Shown here one piece after another: positions 10,073-21,452 of a DNA stretch of 64,000 nt. The DNA is taken from positions 15,190,001-15,254,000 of the forward strand of contig NC_085116.1 in assembly GCF_030269925.1 (NCBI RefSeq), given 5' to 3'. The notes beneath the pieces are model-generated. The model had not been told where the DNA came from. It saw nothing but the letters and a program-made list of their open reading frames with translations, and did no database searches. The first letter of the stretch is position 1, and every line of letters starts with the position of its first letter. Position numbers and translations under genes: made by a program. The DNA is from Bombyx mori (lineage: Eukaryota; Arthropoda; Insecta; Lepidoptera; Bombycidae).

Positions 10073-10482
10073 ACTGATATAGCTGATATAGCCTTCAGAG
10101 GCTATAGCTGATATAGCCTTCAGAGGCTATATCAGCCTTACCCTAGCGTGTAGGTGAGCTCACGGCGCTCAAACCGGAAATGTTGCTAACACTGGCCCTA
10201 GGGAGAACAGTGCTTCGCAGAATCTACCACCGGATCGGAAACGCGACCCACTAAGAAGATCCGACGAGAAACTCAGTGGGCTGTGTCTGTGAGTTAGTTT
10301 ACTTGCCCAACTGTTAATGCAAGCGACGGGTTCGACGAGAACGATGACCGGTGCTTGAGGTGCCTAAAACCACCGCTAGTGGGTCGGGATGATCCGAAAT
10401 GACGTGTTTTGGGCGACGTCGACTGCTTGCCATTCGGTCCGCAGGATCGGGAATGTATTGTTCAACATTATTTTTTTGAATG
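10073..10482 (-). mobile_element. Jockey-like LINE 3' end, with C-terminal codons
   Basis: Read on the minus strand, it begins within the last codons of ORF2 (YIPDPADRMASSRRRPKHV), then the family 3' UTR (CACTGAGTTTC, CCGATCCGGTGGTAGATTC equivalents), and ends in the family's 3' stem-loop. In this copy the stem-loop is partly duplicated in tandem (10086-10135). One unit, 10106-10135, is a perfect 13-bp stem with a 4-base loop. There is no poly-A tail. Confidence 0.75.
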
Positions 10483-10894
10483 CACCAGAAATTCAACTAT
10501 ACATTGATCTTAACTGCATTACTAGTATCGGTTGTAGGCCGTTTAATGCGGCGCTAAGGCATCAATCACTCTTCATTAGGCCCGATACGAATTCCATTCG
10601 ATATTTGGATTCAAATAATGAGCGCATTCGAAATAGCTTGATTTATTTGACCGAACGACTTCCTCGTTACACGCGTTCCAGCGCTAATAAACATCGCCTC
10701 GCTTCGGTTTCGTGCCGACAAACTGACAAACACGAACCGTGTCGAATGCGTAAGGAAACGCGCGCATGAATCAATCTAGCCGTAATGAGCCGACGCGCGT
10801 TCAAACGCGGCGTATGCGCAGCTGTGTGTGTGACTGTGTGTGTCGAATGCAATCTGTGATCTAAGATTTACTTATTGTTTTTTATATAATATAC
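10483..10894. other. Non-coding stretch
   Basis: No supported gene. Several short open frames overlap on both strands, which is expected of the higher GC here. Confidence 0.4.
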
Positions 10895-11142
10895 GTTTTT
10901 TTTATTGCCTAGATGGGTGGATGAGCTCACAGTCCACCTGGTGTTAAGTGGCTACTGGAGCCCATAGACATCTACAACGTAAACGCGCCACCCACCTTGA
11001 AATATAACTTCTAAGGTCTCAGTATAGTTACAACGGCTGCCCCATCCTTCAAACCGAAACGCATTACTGCTTCACGGCAGAAATAGGCAGGGCGGTGGTA
11101 CCTACCCGTGCGGACTCAGAAGAGGTCCTACCACCAGTAATA
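10895..11142 (-). repeat. Bm1-type SINE, 5'-truncated
   Basis: The T-rich tail is at the left, followed by the body (GGTGTTAAGTGGCTACTGG … CTTCACGGCAGAAATAGGC) to CCTACCACCAGTAAT. The tRNA-like head is missing. Confidence 0.88.
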
Positions 11143-11540
11143 TAATAAGTAATATTATGTAAAGATGTAAATATAATATGTGAAGAAAAACCACTTTAGC
11201 TTTAAAAATATTTTTCTTAGATAATTTCACTCACCTGTAATTCAATGAAGAGAATAATTTAATCTTACGTAATAAAAAGCTTAAAAGATTAATTTACATA
11301 GAGATATAATGTTAAGCTTTAAATGTTAGGCTCTAAATGTCATTTTCATTGTTAAAGAAAATGCAGTTCAGTATTTTATTGATCTGGAGTATTTGGTTTC
11401 ATTATATGCGTATACATAATAATATTATTAACTAAACATCGAAACTGGTTATATTGACTTTCTGTAATAATATTTTTTTACTGTGGGCACCGTCTGTTGT
11501 GATTAGAATAAATATTGAATTAAATTAATTCGTCAATTAT

Positions 11541-12572
11541 GGTTTTTTTTTTTTTGTCAGGAGGAAATCGCCGGACTTCCGCCCTCCCCTGGGGATGAAG
11601 GGCGGGGCATGTCGGAGTCGAACTGACTAAAACCTCCTGTCGCTCAACAACCCGCGTCCGAACCTCGCATGAGACAGAAGCCATGAAAAGGCAAAGGGGG
11701 AAAGTGAAGCGTTTATTGCGGAGCACATCTCTCCCATCACCCTCCCCCTCGGGACGCCGGACTGGCGGTCGTCGGCGTCACGACCACCAGCCCTTTTGGT
11801 CGGCAGGCTATCCGGAGCCCGCCTAGATGGCGCCGGTTAGAATGGGTTATCCTACGGAATACCCCGCTGGGTCAGAACCAGCGTGGGTCGAGGATAGCCG
11901 GCCTTCCATCACCCGGATGCTCTTGCGTAAAACGCGTGCAGAGCAGCTTGCACGTCGTCTTCTTAGGCCCCCTTCGCCGGTTCCCAGACCGACATGTGAA
12001 GGGGACCCGAAACCCTTAGAGCGCCAGGGCTTGGGCGAGATCCGCCTCCCTGGCCCCCGCCCGACGGCGGCGGGCTTGCGCGTCTCTCACGTGCCCCGCC
12101 GCCTCCTTCTGCGAGATGGTGCACTCGCAGAAGTCGAGCATCGCCTTCCACGACTCGTCGTCGCCGAGCATCGATGCCACAACACTCGGCAACGACAAGT
12201 CGTTTCCTATTTTTGCGACGAGGACACGGCGCCACCCCTCCCATGCGGGGCAGGCGACGAGCGTATGCTCTGCCGTGTCCAAGTCGCAACCACAATGGTG
12301 GCACTCTGCCGTCGGCTCGGCTGTGATCCGGTGCAGGAATTCACCGAAGCAACCATGCCCAGTGAGCACCTGCGTGAGCCGGAAAGTGAGGCGTCCTCTG
12401 TCACGATTCACCCAATCCACAAGGACCGGGCGAATCGCTTCGACGGTCCTACGACCAGCCGAAGGATCAGCCAGCCGTCTGGACCATGACTCCAGCACGG
12501 ACCGCCGAGATTGGGCCCTCCGCGCTCTGACCACACTGGGGCTGGGACGCGCCACGTCCCGGGCACGAAGAT
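11541..12572 (-). mobile_element. R1-clade LINE, 5'-truncated
   Basis: Poly-A (poly-T on plus, 11541-11551), a GC-rich 3' UTR (~11552-12015), then the ORF2 C-terminus (12016-12555). GC content is far above the surrounding AT-rich DNA. No target-site duplication is evident, so the insertion is probably older than the copy at 52840. Confidence 0.8.
12016..12555 (-). pseudogene. R1-clade LINE ORF2, C-terminal ~179 residues
   Basis: The fragment contains the RNase-free C-terminal part of an R1-type ORF2. LTQVLTGHGCFGEFLHRI is followed by the zinc-knuckle-like CHHCGCDLDTAEHTLVACPAW, and then by SWKAMLDFCECTISQKEAAG, a signature shared with the copies at 27413 and 52840. In R1 elements this domain follows the reverse transcriptase and probably binds RNA or target DNA. 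The endonuclease and polymerase regions are lost, so no active product is expected. Confidence 0.8.
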
Positions 12573-13099
12573 CATAATAATCTTGGATAGACTGTCAACA
12601 ATTTACGAGTACTTGGATTTGCCAAGAGATAACGTTAAAGAGTTGTTCCCCAACAAAGATCGAGCCGTTTCAGACTACTTTGATTAATGAAATCAGTCTT
12701 AATATAGTTGTAAATACATTCCTATCCACATACACACACACACACACATAATTCTCTAAACAGATAACTTCACAGACGGTCTGTCTGAAGATCGGAACTT
12801 TAATTAGGATGCAAGTTTAATTAATCATACACACCTCTGTCTATACATAGACGTATGAAATAACTTAGACACGTTCATCATTAGTATTTATTAACTTAAT
12901 GGATTTATTTATTAACTTATGGACAGCAATCAGTTGCCCTGTGTGAAATTTTTTAAGATCAATATATTTTGAATTTAAACTTTTCAAACATTTATATTCT
13001 TGACACTACTATGTGACATTCTATGTACTACGCACATTTTATCAATAAAATAACCAAAGCGCTTCTCTCATTCTCAGGGTGCGTTTACCAGGGTGCGTT
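12573..13099. other. Non-coding stretch with a CA microsatellite
   Basis: An uninterrupted (CA)n run lies at about 12729-12748. Nothing else was recognised. Confidence 0.5.
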
Positions 13100-13213
13100 A
13101 GTAGGCAGCGGCTTGACTCTGCCCCTGGCATTGCTGAAGTCCATGGGTGACGGTGACCACTCACCATCAGGTGAGCCGTGCTCGTCTGCGTACAAGTGCA
13201 ATAAAAAAAAAAA
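13100..13213 (+). repeat. Short retroposon tail, family X
   Basis: The sequence GTAGGCAGCGGCTTGACTCT … CCATGGGTGACGGTGACCAC … ends in AATAAAAAAAAAAA. The same ~110-bp unit is found reversed at 25353, 32457 and 61247. The A-tail shows the transcribed strand. It is probably the 3' end of a LINE or a short SINE; the family was not identified. Confidence 0.7.
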
Positions 13214-13639
13214 CAACAAATGACTTGCCAAGTGTTTCAAACAGATGTGACTGATGAAATAGCGAATAAAATTTACCAAAAAAAAAAGGTTGTCTGTAAA
13301 GTCGGTTTACGGACGCTAGTTTTACGTGATGAAGTCAATAGCAGAACTATTCGAAGTGCTAGCTCTGACGTCACGCGAGAAGAGAGATAAATGTGTCACA
13401 CAAGCCAACGCTTGGCCCGATCGTGTCTCTCTATAGCTTGTTTCGCGCTCTCACTTGCACGCTCAGGTTCAGGCGGAACCTGACATTTTTTCGTGCTTGC
13501 AGCCGGTGTTCATCGATTTATAAGACTAACATCTTACACGTCAAAGAGAATCGAGGGTCAGCCAAGCACGGTTATCTGGCCTCATACTAAGACCTCCTGT
13601 ACCATGGGAATCGGAGACGGGTATACTTAAATACATTTA
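13214..13639. other. Non-coding stretch
   Basis: Moderately GC-rich, no splice-flanked reading frame found. The open frame at 13393-13590 has no recognisable domain. Confidence 0.4.
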
Positions 13640-13775
13640 TAGATATTAAATAAATACAAAGTGCAAACTTGTTCATCACACGAACGTTTGCCCGATGCGA
13701 GAATCGAATCCACGTCTCTCAGCCCAGCAGTTAGGAACGCTAATTACTAAACCGCCGAGATTCCGAGATCATTCA
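13640..13775 (-). repeat. tRNA-derived SINE or tRNA-like fragment
   Basis: On the minus strand there is a tRNA-like head with GCGGTTTAGTAATTAGCG (A-box region) and GTGGATTCGATTCTCGC (B-box), followed by an AT-rich tail region with TTTATTTAATATCTATAAAT. This arrangement fits a tRNA-derived SINE different from Bm1. Confidence 0.6.
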
Positions 13776-14062
13776 AATTACAATAGCAGGAAATTAGTGT
13801 ACTCAATGAAGCTAATTAAATAGTCGAAAATACGAGTTTGTGGTAATTTTCAATCTCACAGTGCTTTTTGGTTCCTAGATTAATCCTTTAGGGAACAAAC
13901 ACAGACAGACGGGCTGTAAACTTTGAACTGGAGTCGTCGAGACTAGAGCCTCGGGCGATTGACATTATCGGTGACATAGAACTAAGGACGTTGGTAAAAT
14001 ATATAGTCTATAATCTTCAATGATTTAGTCTTTTAATAGGTTATGTATTTTTATTTTATTAA

Positions 14063-14288
14063 TTTTTATTGCTTAGATGGGTGAACGAACTCACACTCCA
14101 GTGGTTACTGGAGCCCATAAACATATACAAAGTAAATGCCGCCACTCACTTTGAGATATGAGTTCTAAGGTCTCAGTACAGTACAACGGCTGCCCCACCC
14201 TTCAAACCGAAACGTATTACTGCTTCACGGCAGAAATAGGCAGGGTGGTGGTACCTACCCGTGCGGACTCACAAGACGTCCTACCACC
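14063..14288 (-). repeat. Bm1-type SINE, 5'-truncated
   Basis: Starts with TTTTTATTGCTTAGATGGG at the left and ends at GACGTCCTACCACCG. The body is diverged by a few substitutions and small gaps. It pairs in inverted orientation with the copy at 14731. Confidence 0.85.
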
Positions 14289-14730
14289 GCACCGGTAACT
14301 ACACCACAGTAGTCAAACCGAATAAAAATCATAGTCATAGTATCCGGTCAAATCATAGTCGAAATCATAGTAATAGAAATCATAGTAGCGAAATCGCAAT
14401 TTCATAAACATATCTTTTCAGTATTAACCGGATTATAAACATTTCAACTGTAATCAATATACAAATTATACCTACAATCGCACAGTCACAAAGTTACAAA
14501 TCACAAAGTAAAAACAGCCTGCAACAAGCAACATTCATGACCCACAGGAATAAAACCCTAGATGCGCTCAATCATAATCGAGTGGCGTCTGTGAAATGAA
14601 ATACAAAAGTACCCTCAGATTCGCGCCGAGGTAATCAGACGGCCACGCTCTCCCTTGCGGAATAACGAATTAACATCGACAATGATTGCGTGGACCTGTA
14701 AAATTATGAATTCAGCAACAGCCCTTTTTT
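14289..14730. other. Spacer between two inverted SINEs
   Basis: Contains several repeats of AATCATAGT near 14325-14390. No gene seen. Confidence 0.4.
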
Positions 14731-14965
14731 ACTGGTGGTAGGACGTCTTGTGAGTCCGCACGGGTGGGTACCACTACCCTGCCTATTTATGCCGTAAAGC
14801 AGTGATGCGTTTCGGTTTGAAGGGCAGGGCAGCCGTTGGACTGTTGCAAGTGAGACCTTAGAACTCATGTCTCAAGGTGGGTGGTGGCATTTACGTTATT
14901 GATGTCTATGAGCTTCGGGAACCACTCTACACCAGGTGGGCCGTGAGCTCGTCCACCCATGTAAA
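14731..14965 (+). repeat. Bm1-type SINE, 5'-truncated
   Basis: Begins ACTGGTGGTAGGACGTC and runs to CGTCCACCCATGTAAACA. The A-tail is degraded. It is inverted relative to the copy at 14063. Confidence 0.85.
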
Positions 14966-15542
14966 CACCGAAGGCTGACCCACTAGCGGAAGAGACGTTT
15001 TTGTTGAAAAGACAGCTTTGCGAAGACCGAACATTTGATGGCACCAAAGTCTGGACCAGACTTTTAATGTGTCCGTTAGTAGAGAATTATTTAATGGTGG
15101 CAAACTTTGTAAGGAGGAGGTGAAAAAAGATAATGGTGTTATAAAAAATAAACAGATTTGTAGTATGATAGCGTCACGGGGTTCAGTGTTACAGTCATAT
15201 TGAAATCAAACCGTTTCATTTTAGATTAACAAGCCGTTTATTAATTGGACTTGCTGATGATTTGACTAGAGGATTTCATATGAAGTACAGGACTAAATAT
15301 AATTTTATAATTTTAGCTCGCGTTAATTTGTTTTGGACGTGTCGAGCACTTTACAGTTTTCGTGGTCTCACGGACGGCTAAGGCGATTGGTATTCGTCAC
15401 AGTATTAATATATTTTTTTAATATTGTGTTAACTATCGTCTAGTTTTCTTTACAAATATTTATTGACATTTATGTTTCATTGACATTAACGAAACGCGAA
15501 CGATTAAAAAACCAAAGTATTGTGGAAAAGACATTCACTGAT
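14966..15542. other. Non-coding stretch
   Basis: No supported gene or repeat. Confidence 0.4.
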
Positions 15543-15777
15543 GGAAGGACCTCTGTGAGTCCGCGCGGGTAGGTACCACCGCCTTTCTTATTTCTGCCGT
15601 GAAGCAGTAATGCGTTTCGGTTTGAAGGGTGGGGCAGCCGTTGTAACTATACTGAGATCTTAGAACTTATATCTCAAGGTGGGTGGCGCATTTACGTTGT
15701 AGATGTCCATGGGCTCCAGTAACCACTTAACAACAGGTGGGCTGTGAGCTCGTCCATCCAAGCAATAAAAAAAAAAA
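15543..15777 (+). repeat. Bm1-type SINE, 5'-truncated
   Basis: Runs from GGAAGGACCTCTGTGAGTCC to CCAAGCAATAAAAAAAAAAA. The A-tail is well preserved. Only scattered substitutions separate it from the family consensus. Confidence 0.88.
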
Positions 15778-17788
15778 GACAAGAGCGCGATTAAAATTTA
15801 GAAGCATACCTAATGAGGTCTTATAATTAAGTTGATTTAATGGATAAAACATGTTTCAATATACCCTGCATACTCCATTCCTATTTCAATGGAACAGAGT
15901 TGTTTTTGAACGGAATTAAAATATAATGTGTAACAGACACCTGTACCTATACTTAAGTTATACGTTAAAGATAAAAAACAACACAAACAAAGGAAATTAA
16001 GAGCAAATTTTACAATTTAACAGAAAAGGGGTGGATGAATGCTGAACAATGCAAAAAATCATTTCAGAATAACACGGATACCTGTTTAATTGAACCTCGA
16101 CAGACTGAATAGAATAGTGAATTAGGTGTAGAAGAGACACGATACATATCTTTAGCTGTAATTTCATCTTTTTAAATAGATTTTTATTGGCTCTCGAAGG
16201 GATAGCTCCTATATTCAGAACTAGTAGTTGTGCAAATTACAATCCATTTAGACACTTCTAGACATAATATGTCCCCTTTGAGTGACGCCTAGCGTTTTAA
16301 TTAATTGGAAATAATAAGAAAACCGAAATCTCGGTACCTAAGTTATTACTGTTAACCTTTGCAACAAGAACAACAACATTATTATTATTAAACATTGGAA
16401 TATAAAGAAACGTCATGTATATGACTAGCTTTATTAAAATTTAATTTAAATGTGATTATTTTTCACACATCTATTGAACAATTAGGGTCTTGTCTCTTAC
16501 TCTCTTCTCTCTTACTCTTGTAGATATAAACTCTCTTACACTTGAAAACAAAAGTCACTATTTTGTGACAAAAATTCTACGACTGTTTAGATGTTTCACC
16601 TCTACAGTTCTGTGTTATATGACAAAGGTAACAGATTCCTGCAACGGTACAGTCTGTAGGGGAGAGCTTTTAATTAATAGAAGCCAAATATTGACGCGTG
16701 ACGTGTTAAGGGTAGGTTACAACGCTTCTGAATTAATCATCAAAAATTTGTGTGTATGCTTCGTTTTCATTGAATTAATTGACACAGGTAAGCGCATTTC
16801 ATGAGAATGATTAGATGGATTCGAATATATTTTTTAAGTTCCTCTTAATACGAACAAGCATTTAGGGGAAGAGAATAAGACAAAAGAATCACAAACGATT
16901 TTATTGATTTTATTTTTCTCTCCTTTGAATCAAATCGAAGTTTCATACACACTACTACTCATGTGTAATGTGTAGTGGTAACTCACTAATTATTTAAGTA
17001 TTCTATGCGAATGTGTTGACGGTTTTTGTGCTGTTTATTGGAATTTATAACTACTACAATTTTAATGGCTAATAAATAATAAAAACTACAATTAGATCGA
17101 AATCTCAATTGCTCATTAACGCTCACGTCATTTCGTGGCAGCGGAAGTAAGTAAGAAAACGCAAATAGCCAGAGTAGGTTCACGTTGCCCTATCACTAGT
17201 ACTCAATTTAGAAATCAGGGCGGGGCTTCGGTTCAAAATAAGACCCATGCGAATGGAAGAATTTCCAATAGGAAAGAAAGAAGAAGATGTGAAGAGTGGA
17301 GAAGTAAGAAAAGTCGCATGAATCTCTCTGGATCGCATACCCGTATCTACTGGTTAAAAAGTCGAAGGTAAAGATATAGTGAGAAAAGATTTTTCTTCGT
17401 AATTTTTCGGAAAAGTTCGTACTTATCGTGCTCTCTCAAATAGTTTCAGTACCCATCTTAGAGTAAGTCGCATCAGCAGTAGATATATATTTTATAGTGT
17501 GGATAATACGCAATTCAAATATTCGCTATAGTTTTAATCATATTTTTAGATTACTTATAAAATATAGTTGTATAGCCATGTCGAAACCTCGAAGATGGTT
17601 AAAAAATCCAGACTAAGGAATTATTTTTAATATTTACCTGTACTTCATATCGGAAAATAACAAATTCAAAAATAGCAACAACTCAGAGTTTTTTGGCAAA
17701 GTTCAACACCGAATTTCGGACGCAACGGGCATATCTAGACCAAAATTTTGAACCAGGAAGAAGAATACAGAAATAATAGTAATTGTAA
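15778..17788. other. AT-rich non-coding stretch, ~2 kb
   Basis: No splice-flanked coding frame, RNA gene or repeat was recognised. Open frames such as 16490-16804 and 17135-17371 lack domain or codon support. Confidence 0.45.
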
Positions 17789-18033
17789 TCTCTATATACA
17801 AAAATGAATTGCTGTTCGTTAGTCCCGCTAAAACTCGAGAACGGCTGGACCAATTTGGCTAATTTTGGTCTTGAATTATTCGTGGAAGTCCAGGAAAGGT
17901 TTAAAAGGTGAGAAAATATAAAAAAGCTCGGAATTATATAAAAACAAACAATTTTGTTTTTCCTTTTTTGTGTCCCCTTGATGTGTCTTTTATTTATCGA
18001 TTGAGGCACTACGAAGTCTGCCGGGTCAGCTAG
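17789..18033 (+). mobile_element. Non-autonomous Helitron, family H1
   Basis: Starts TCTCTATATACAAAAATGAA after A, carries GCTGTTCGTTAGTCCCGC, and ends GCCGGGTCAGCTAG before T. Same family as 9425, 39889, 56541 and 63362. Confidence 0.87.
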
Positions 18034-18750
18034 TTATTTTATAAAATCATGCATATTGCCATCGTTTTCTTTTATAAAACTTGGAACATTGAATCAGCGT
18101 GTTTCGCATCGCCTTAATACATCCAAGCACAATGTCTATTAAGACAGAAGACACTGTATATAATTGTTCCTATCCTCGAGGTAATATTTAACGTTCAAAA
18201 TTACCGTTCTCCCCTCGTGCCAGAGCAAACGAAAAATTCAATCATTTCAAGACATCCTTCGAATCCTTTGAAAGGTTTTCGATTCTTTTGTTTTAATAGC
18301 AAAATATTGTTTGTTATTTGTGACGGGCTGCTTATTCTTCTGAGTGCAAAGCCAGGTTTCTTCTTGTTAAGCTATTGTTTATTTATAAAACATAATATAA
18401 GTGGTGGATATAATTCCAAGCAAATCAAGCGAATTTCTTTGTATAGTATTTGCTTTTATTAAAGTTTAAACGTGCCATGTATTTTTTTTTAGCTTTTGGA
18501 TTATTTAAAGTGTCCAAACTTCACAAAACTTCAAAAAAGGCATATAATATTTTTTGCGACTTATTTTTGAGTATTTTAATACCTTGGCTCAAGTTACCCT
18601 GATTGAGTTAGTTTTGTTGGTAGGTAAGGGAACGCTTTTGATACAGACCATCGTAGTGACGTATAGCGAGTTAATATAACAGCTCAATTCATGTATTCCA
18701 CAATAGTTCGTCACAGCGAAATGGTTGCTTATACTTTATATTGTACTGAC
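18034..18750. other. Probable intron sequence
   Basis: AT-rich DNA downstream of the coiled-coil exon on the minus strand. No second exon was identified here. Confidence 0.4.
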
Positions 18751-18861
18751 CTTAATCAATTTGTTCTGTAGCTTCGTGACCGCCATCCGTTCCTTCTGTG
18801 TTCTTCTTTTCTCTTCCTCCAGCTGAGCTTCGAGCTGCTTAATTCGTTTTTCCAACAGTTC
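18751..18861 (-). CDS. Internal coiled-coil exon of an unrecognised gene
   Basis: A 111-bp exon on the minus strand encodes exactly 37 codons. Upstream is an acceptor TTCTGATTGTTACAG|GA and downstream a donor AAG|GTCAGT, both close to consensus. The peptide starts ELLEKRIKQLEAQLEEEKRR and ends KLQNKLIK. It has a regular heptad pattern with Leu/Ile at a and d positions and many Glu/Lys/Arg, so a parallel coiled coil is likely. Phase 0 at both ends means it could be skipped without a frameshift. The gene was not recognised; it could share a transcript with the exon at 49692-50109 on the same strand, but this is inference. Confidence 0.82.
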
Positions 18862-18978
18862 CTGTAACAATCAGAAAATTGTCAACAAAAGCGATAAGGG
18901 ATTTTTGTTGGGCGCGATTTATTTTTTCGGATGTTTTATTTGTCGATACTACTGCTAAATAGTTTTCTTATTAGAATA

Positions 18979-19187
18979 CTAGCCGTACTCACCGGGTTCG
19001 CTGGGTATTTAAAATTAACATTATTATCTATGTCATTATTATTAGGGACACTCATATAAATATTAGCATTTTTCCTTCCATTTATTTTCTACATGGATAC
19101 CAAATTTCAAGTCAATCGGGCGCATGGTTAAGTAGTTATAACGGAACATCCGTAAAAACCATTTGTAGATTTATATATTAGTATAGA
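18979..19187 (-). mobile_element. Non-autonomous Helitron, family H3
   Basis: On the minus strand it starts TCTATACTAATATATAAATC after A, carries ACGGATGTTCCGTTATAACT, and ends GTGAGTACGGCTAG before T. The second H3 copy is 58078-58327. Confidence 0.82.
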
Positions 19188-19620
19188 TTTGATCTACTAT
19201 TATTAAAATCATAGCTGCTAATTCAAAAAAAATCGCTTTTATTCAACTTCGAGGATGTTAAGTGATATGTATACCACAGTATATGCATTGTAATAATTTC
19301 AAATCCGACTTATTCTTGCTTTAAGCCGTATACGTTTCAACATTTCCCAACAAAATTTTGAAAGTACATCAGATCGGTTCATTTCTCAAGTCACATTCGA
19401 CTCCGTAATGGGAACGAATTAAATACTAAAGTTGAAACATTTAGATCGTTCACGCTCGGAGAGGTCATTAAAAGAGGCCATTTTGTTTTCTTTTTAATTA
19501 TTTTTCTCGTGGGTCGTTATTGCAGTTTTCCAGTGTTGCCTGTTAAATGTTCCACTCCATCTTAATATCACAGACATTGATTATTCTAATTAAGTGAAAA
19601 GTGATAGTGTATTTTATTAT

Positions 19621-19870
19621 AGTCAATGGTAAACGAACTCATTGCCCACCCGATGTTAAGTTGTTAGCGGAGCGTATAGATACAAGCGTGTAGGCTTTTT
19701 TTTTGAGCCGGGGGCCGAACCTCCTTCGAGGTCCCCGCGCCTAGGGGGCACGCGGGGTATGTGGGACTCGACGATCTGCAGGTGTTGAGAGCAGACCGCG
19801 GGCCCAAGGAATTTTAGGGCCCACCCACTAAACGACTCCCCTAAAGCGTGTAGGCTGCCTCATCCATCAT
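19621..19870 (-). repeat. Degraded Bm1-type SINE holding a LINE tail insertion
   Basis: GTAAACGAACTCATTGCCCA, GATGTTAAGTTGTTAGC and GCGTGTAGGCTGCCTC resemble diverged Bm1 body sequence on the minus strand. The match is split by the R1-like tail at 19697-19843. Similarity is weak, so this is tentative. Confidence 0.4.
19697..19843 (-). mobile_element. R1-clade LINE tail with perfect target-site duplication
   Basis: Poly-A (plus-strand T-run at 19697-19703), then the family's terminal 3' UTR (GCCGGGGGCCGAACCTCC … GCAGACCGCGGGCCCAAGG). It is flanked by a perfect 13-bp direct repeat, AAGCGTGTAGGCT, at 19684-19696 and 19844-19856. It is a heavily 5'-truncated retrotransposition product carrying only 3' UTR. 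Confidence 0.9.
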
Positions 19871-21452
19871 ACCGGGGCACGCCTGTCTTGCGATATTTTG
19901 AGGCACGATACTCCCAATCTTCGTCATGACCTTATCTTCCTGATGCGGGCTCGGCGAAGCATGTCTCTTATCATGCTACCTAGGAATTTGGAATTCCTTT
20001 GGTATATAGTGAGGGCGAACTCATAATATACCCCATTTAATTACGATCATCACATACCACGAGTGATTTGGAAAATTTATCGATTTTGCAAATTTCGTTA
20101 TTAACACGACAATAAATTACAAGATAAGAGAATCCATTGTGCAAATTGATCACGAACACGTCCGTGTTAATATCTGCCTGCGGGATTGGAACTTCGACAT
20201 AGTTGTATCACTAGTTAAAAAGTAGCTGTTTCTTTAGTTTCTTAGAAATTAAATTCTCATAGGCTGGCAACTCTAATATTTTCATTGTTTCAACTCAAAT
20301 TAACGTTGTGACTGTAATTATGTTTGAGAAGCCATTACGCTCGGCTTAATGTGCCAACTTCCCTTTATTTTCTTATTTTATAGCTTTCCTATGAGTGCGA
20401 ATTGAAAAGTTTACATTTAGAACGCTACGGAGATTTCCTTTGATGTATGTCGTTATTTTCTGAATTAACTGGTGCACGTGGATTGGCCGGTGTTCCCTAA
20501 TCAATGGCAAGGGTGGTCCATAGCTTTGTTTGTCTCAGTTTCTGGGAAGGTGCCCTCTCAACTCGTATCGCGTTAGATTTCGTGGGAAGGTAAGTCGGTA
20601 CCTAAATTCTAACGTTTTCTGATTCAGATCACTCGGGACCTAAGATAAAGCAGCTCTCACCCAGCTAGTCCGAGGCTCATCATTGGAAGACTTTTCGTGT
20701 GGTCACCGTTTTGGATCTTAGCTAAACAGAAGTAACAGTTGAGGGCGTGAATGGCCGGCATGTAATAATACTAAAGCATTGTCAAATTCTAAGCTCGGAG
20801 GAACATTATTTATTATCCACGGGCATTAGTGAGGCGCAGTCGAGCGCACAGCTAACCGGATGTGACGTCGTTTATCCAGTGTCATTAGCCGGAAGCACCC
20901 GTGTGGGGTTTGGTTGGCGGAGGACTGCATGCATTCTGTATAATATGGATTTTTTTAATCATTATTATTGTTTATTTTAAATATTATTATAAAAAGCTGC
21001 GTACTCGTTATTACGGTGGAGTTTATCTCAATCATCACTATCCATCGCTTCCAGCCTGGTTGTCTTTAGGGGGCTTAAAGGGGCAAAAGCGATTAACAAT
21101 TTTAATATACTTTAGTTTTACGGTTAAAGCCTAGCGTTTTTTCTTGTCACGATATTATTTCCGACGTTTCGGAAGCTTTACAGTTTTCGTGGTCACTCAC
21201 GGACGACGACCGGAACGAAAGTCATCCGTGACCCCGAGATGAAACCTTAAAATTATGTGGTTTTAATGGTGATTACGACTCGTGAAAATCGAAGAAAATT
21301 AGATACTTTAGTTATGTAATACAAAATAATCCACGACATGTAATGTACACACGTTGATTTTAATAGTAAGAGTACCTTTCAAACATGAATGGTTTTTAGA
21401 AGGTAATTCTCCGTGAATTGTTTTCATATAAATCAACCAGTCTTATCAATGA
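19871..21452. other. Non-coding stretch
   Basis: About 1.6 kb without a supported gene. A good donor-like GGAAGGTAAGTCGG near 20585 and an acceptor-like TTTTCTGATTCAG near 20630 were seen, but no coding frame flanks them. Confidence 0.4.

Noticed and set aside
11827..12489. 220-codon plus-strand frame
   Set aside because: It is the antisense shadow of the GC-rich R1-clade ORF2 fragment on the minus strand.
20580..20635. Donor (GGTAAGTCGG) and acceptor (TTTCTGATTCAG) only ~45 bp apart
   Set aside because: Too short for a normal moth intron, and no coding frame continues on either side.
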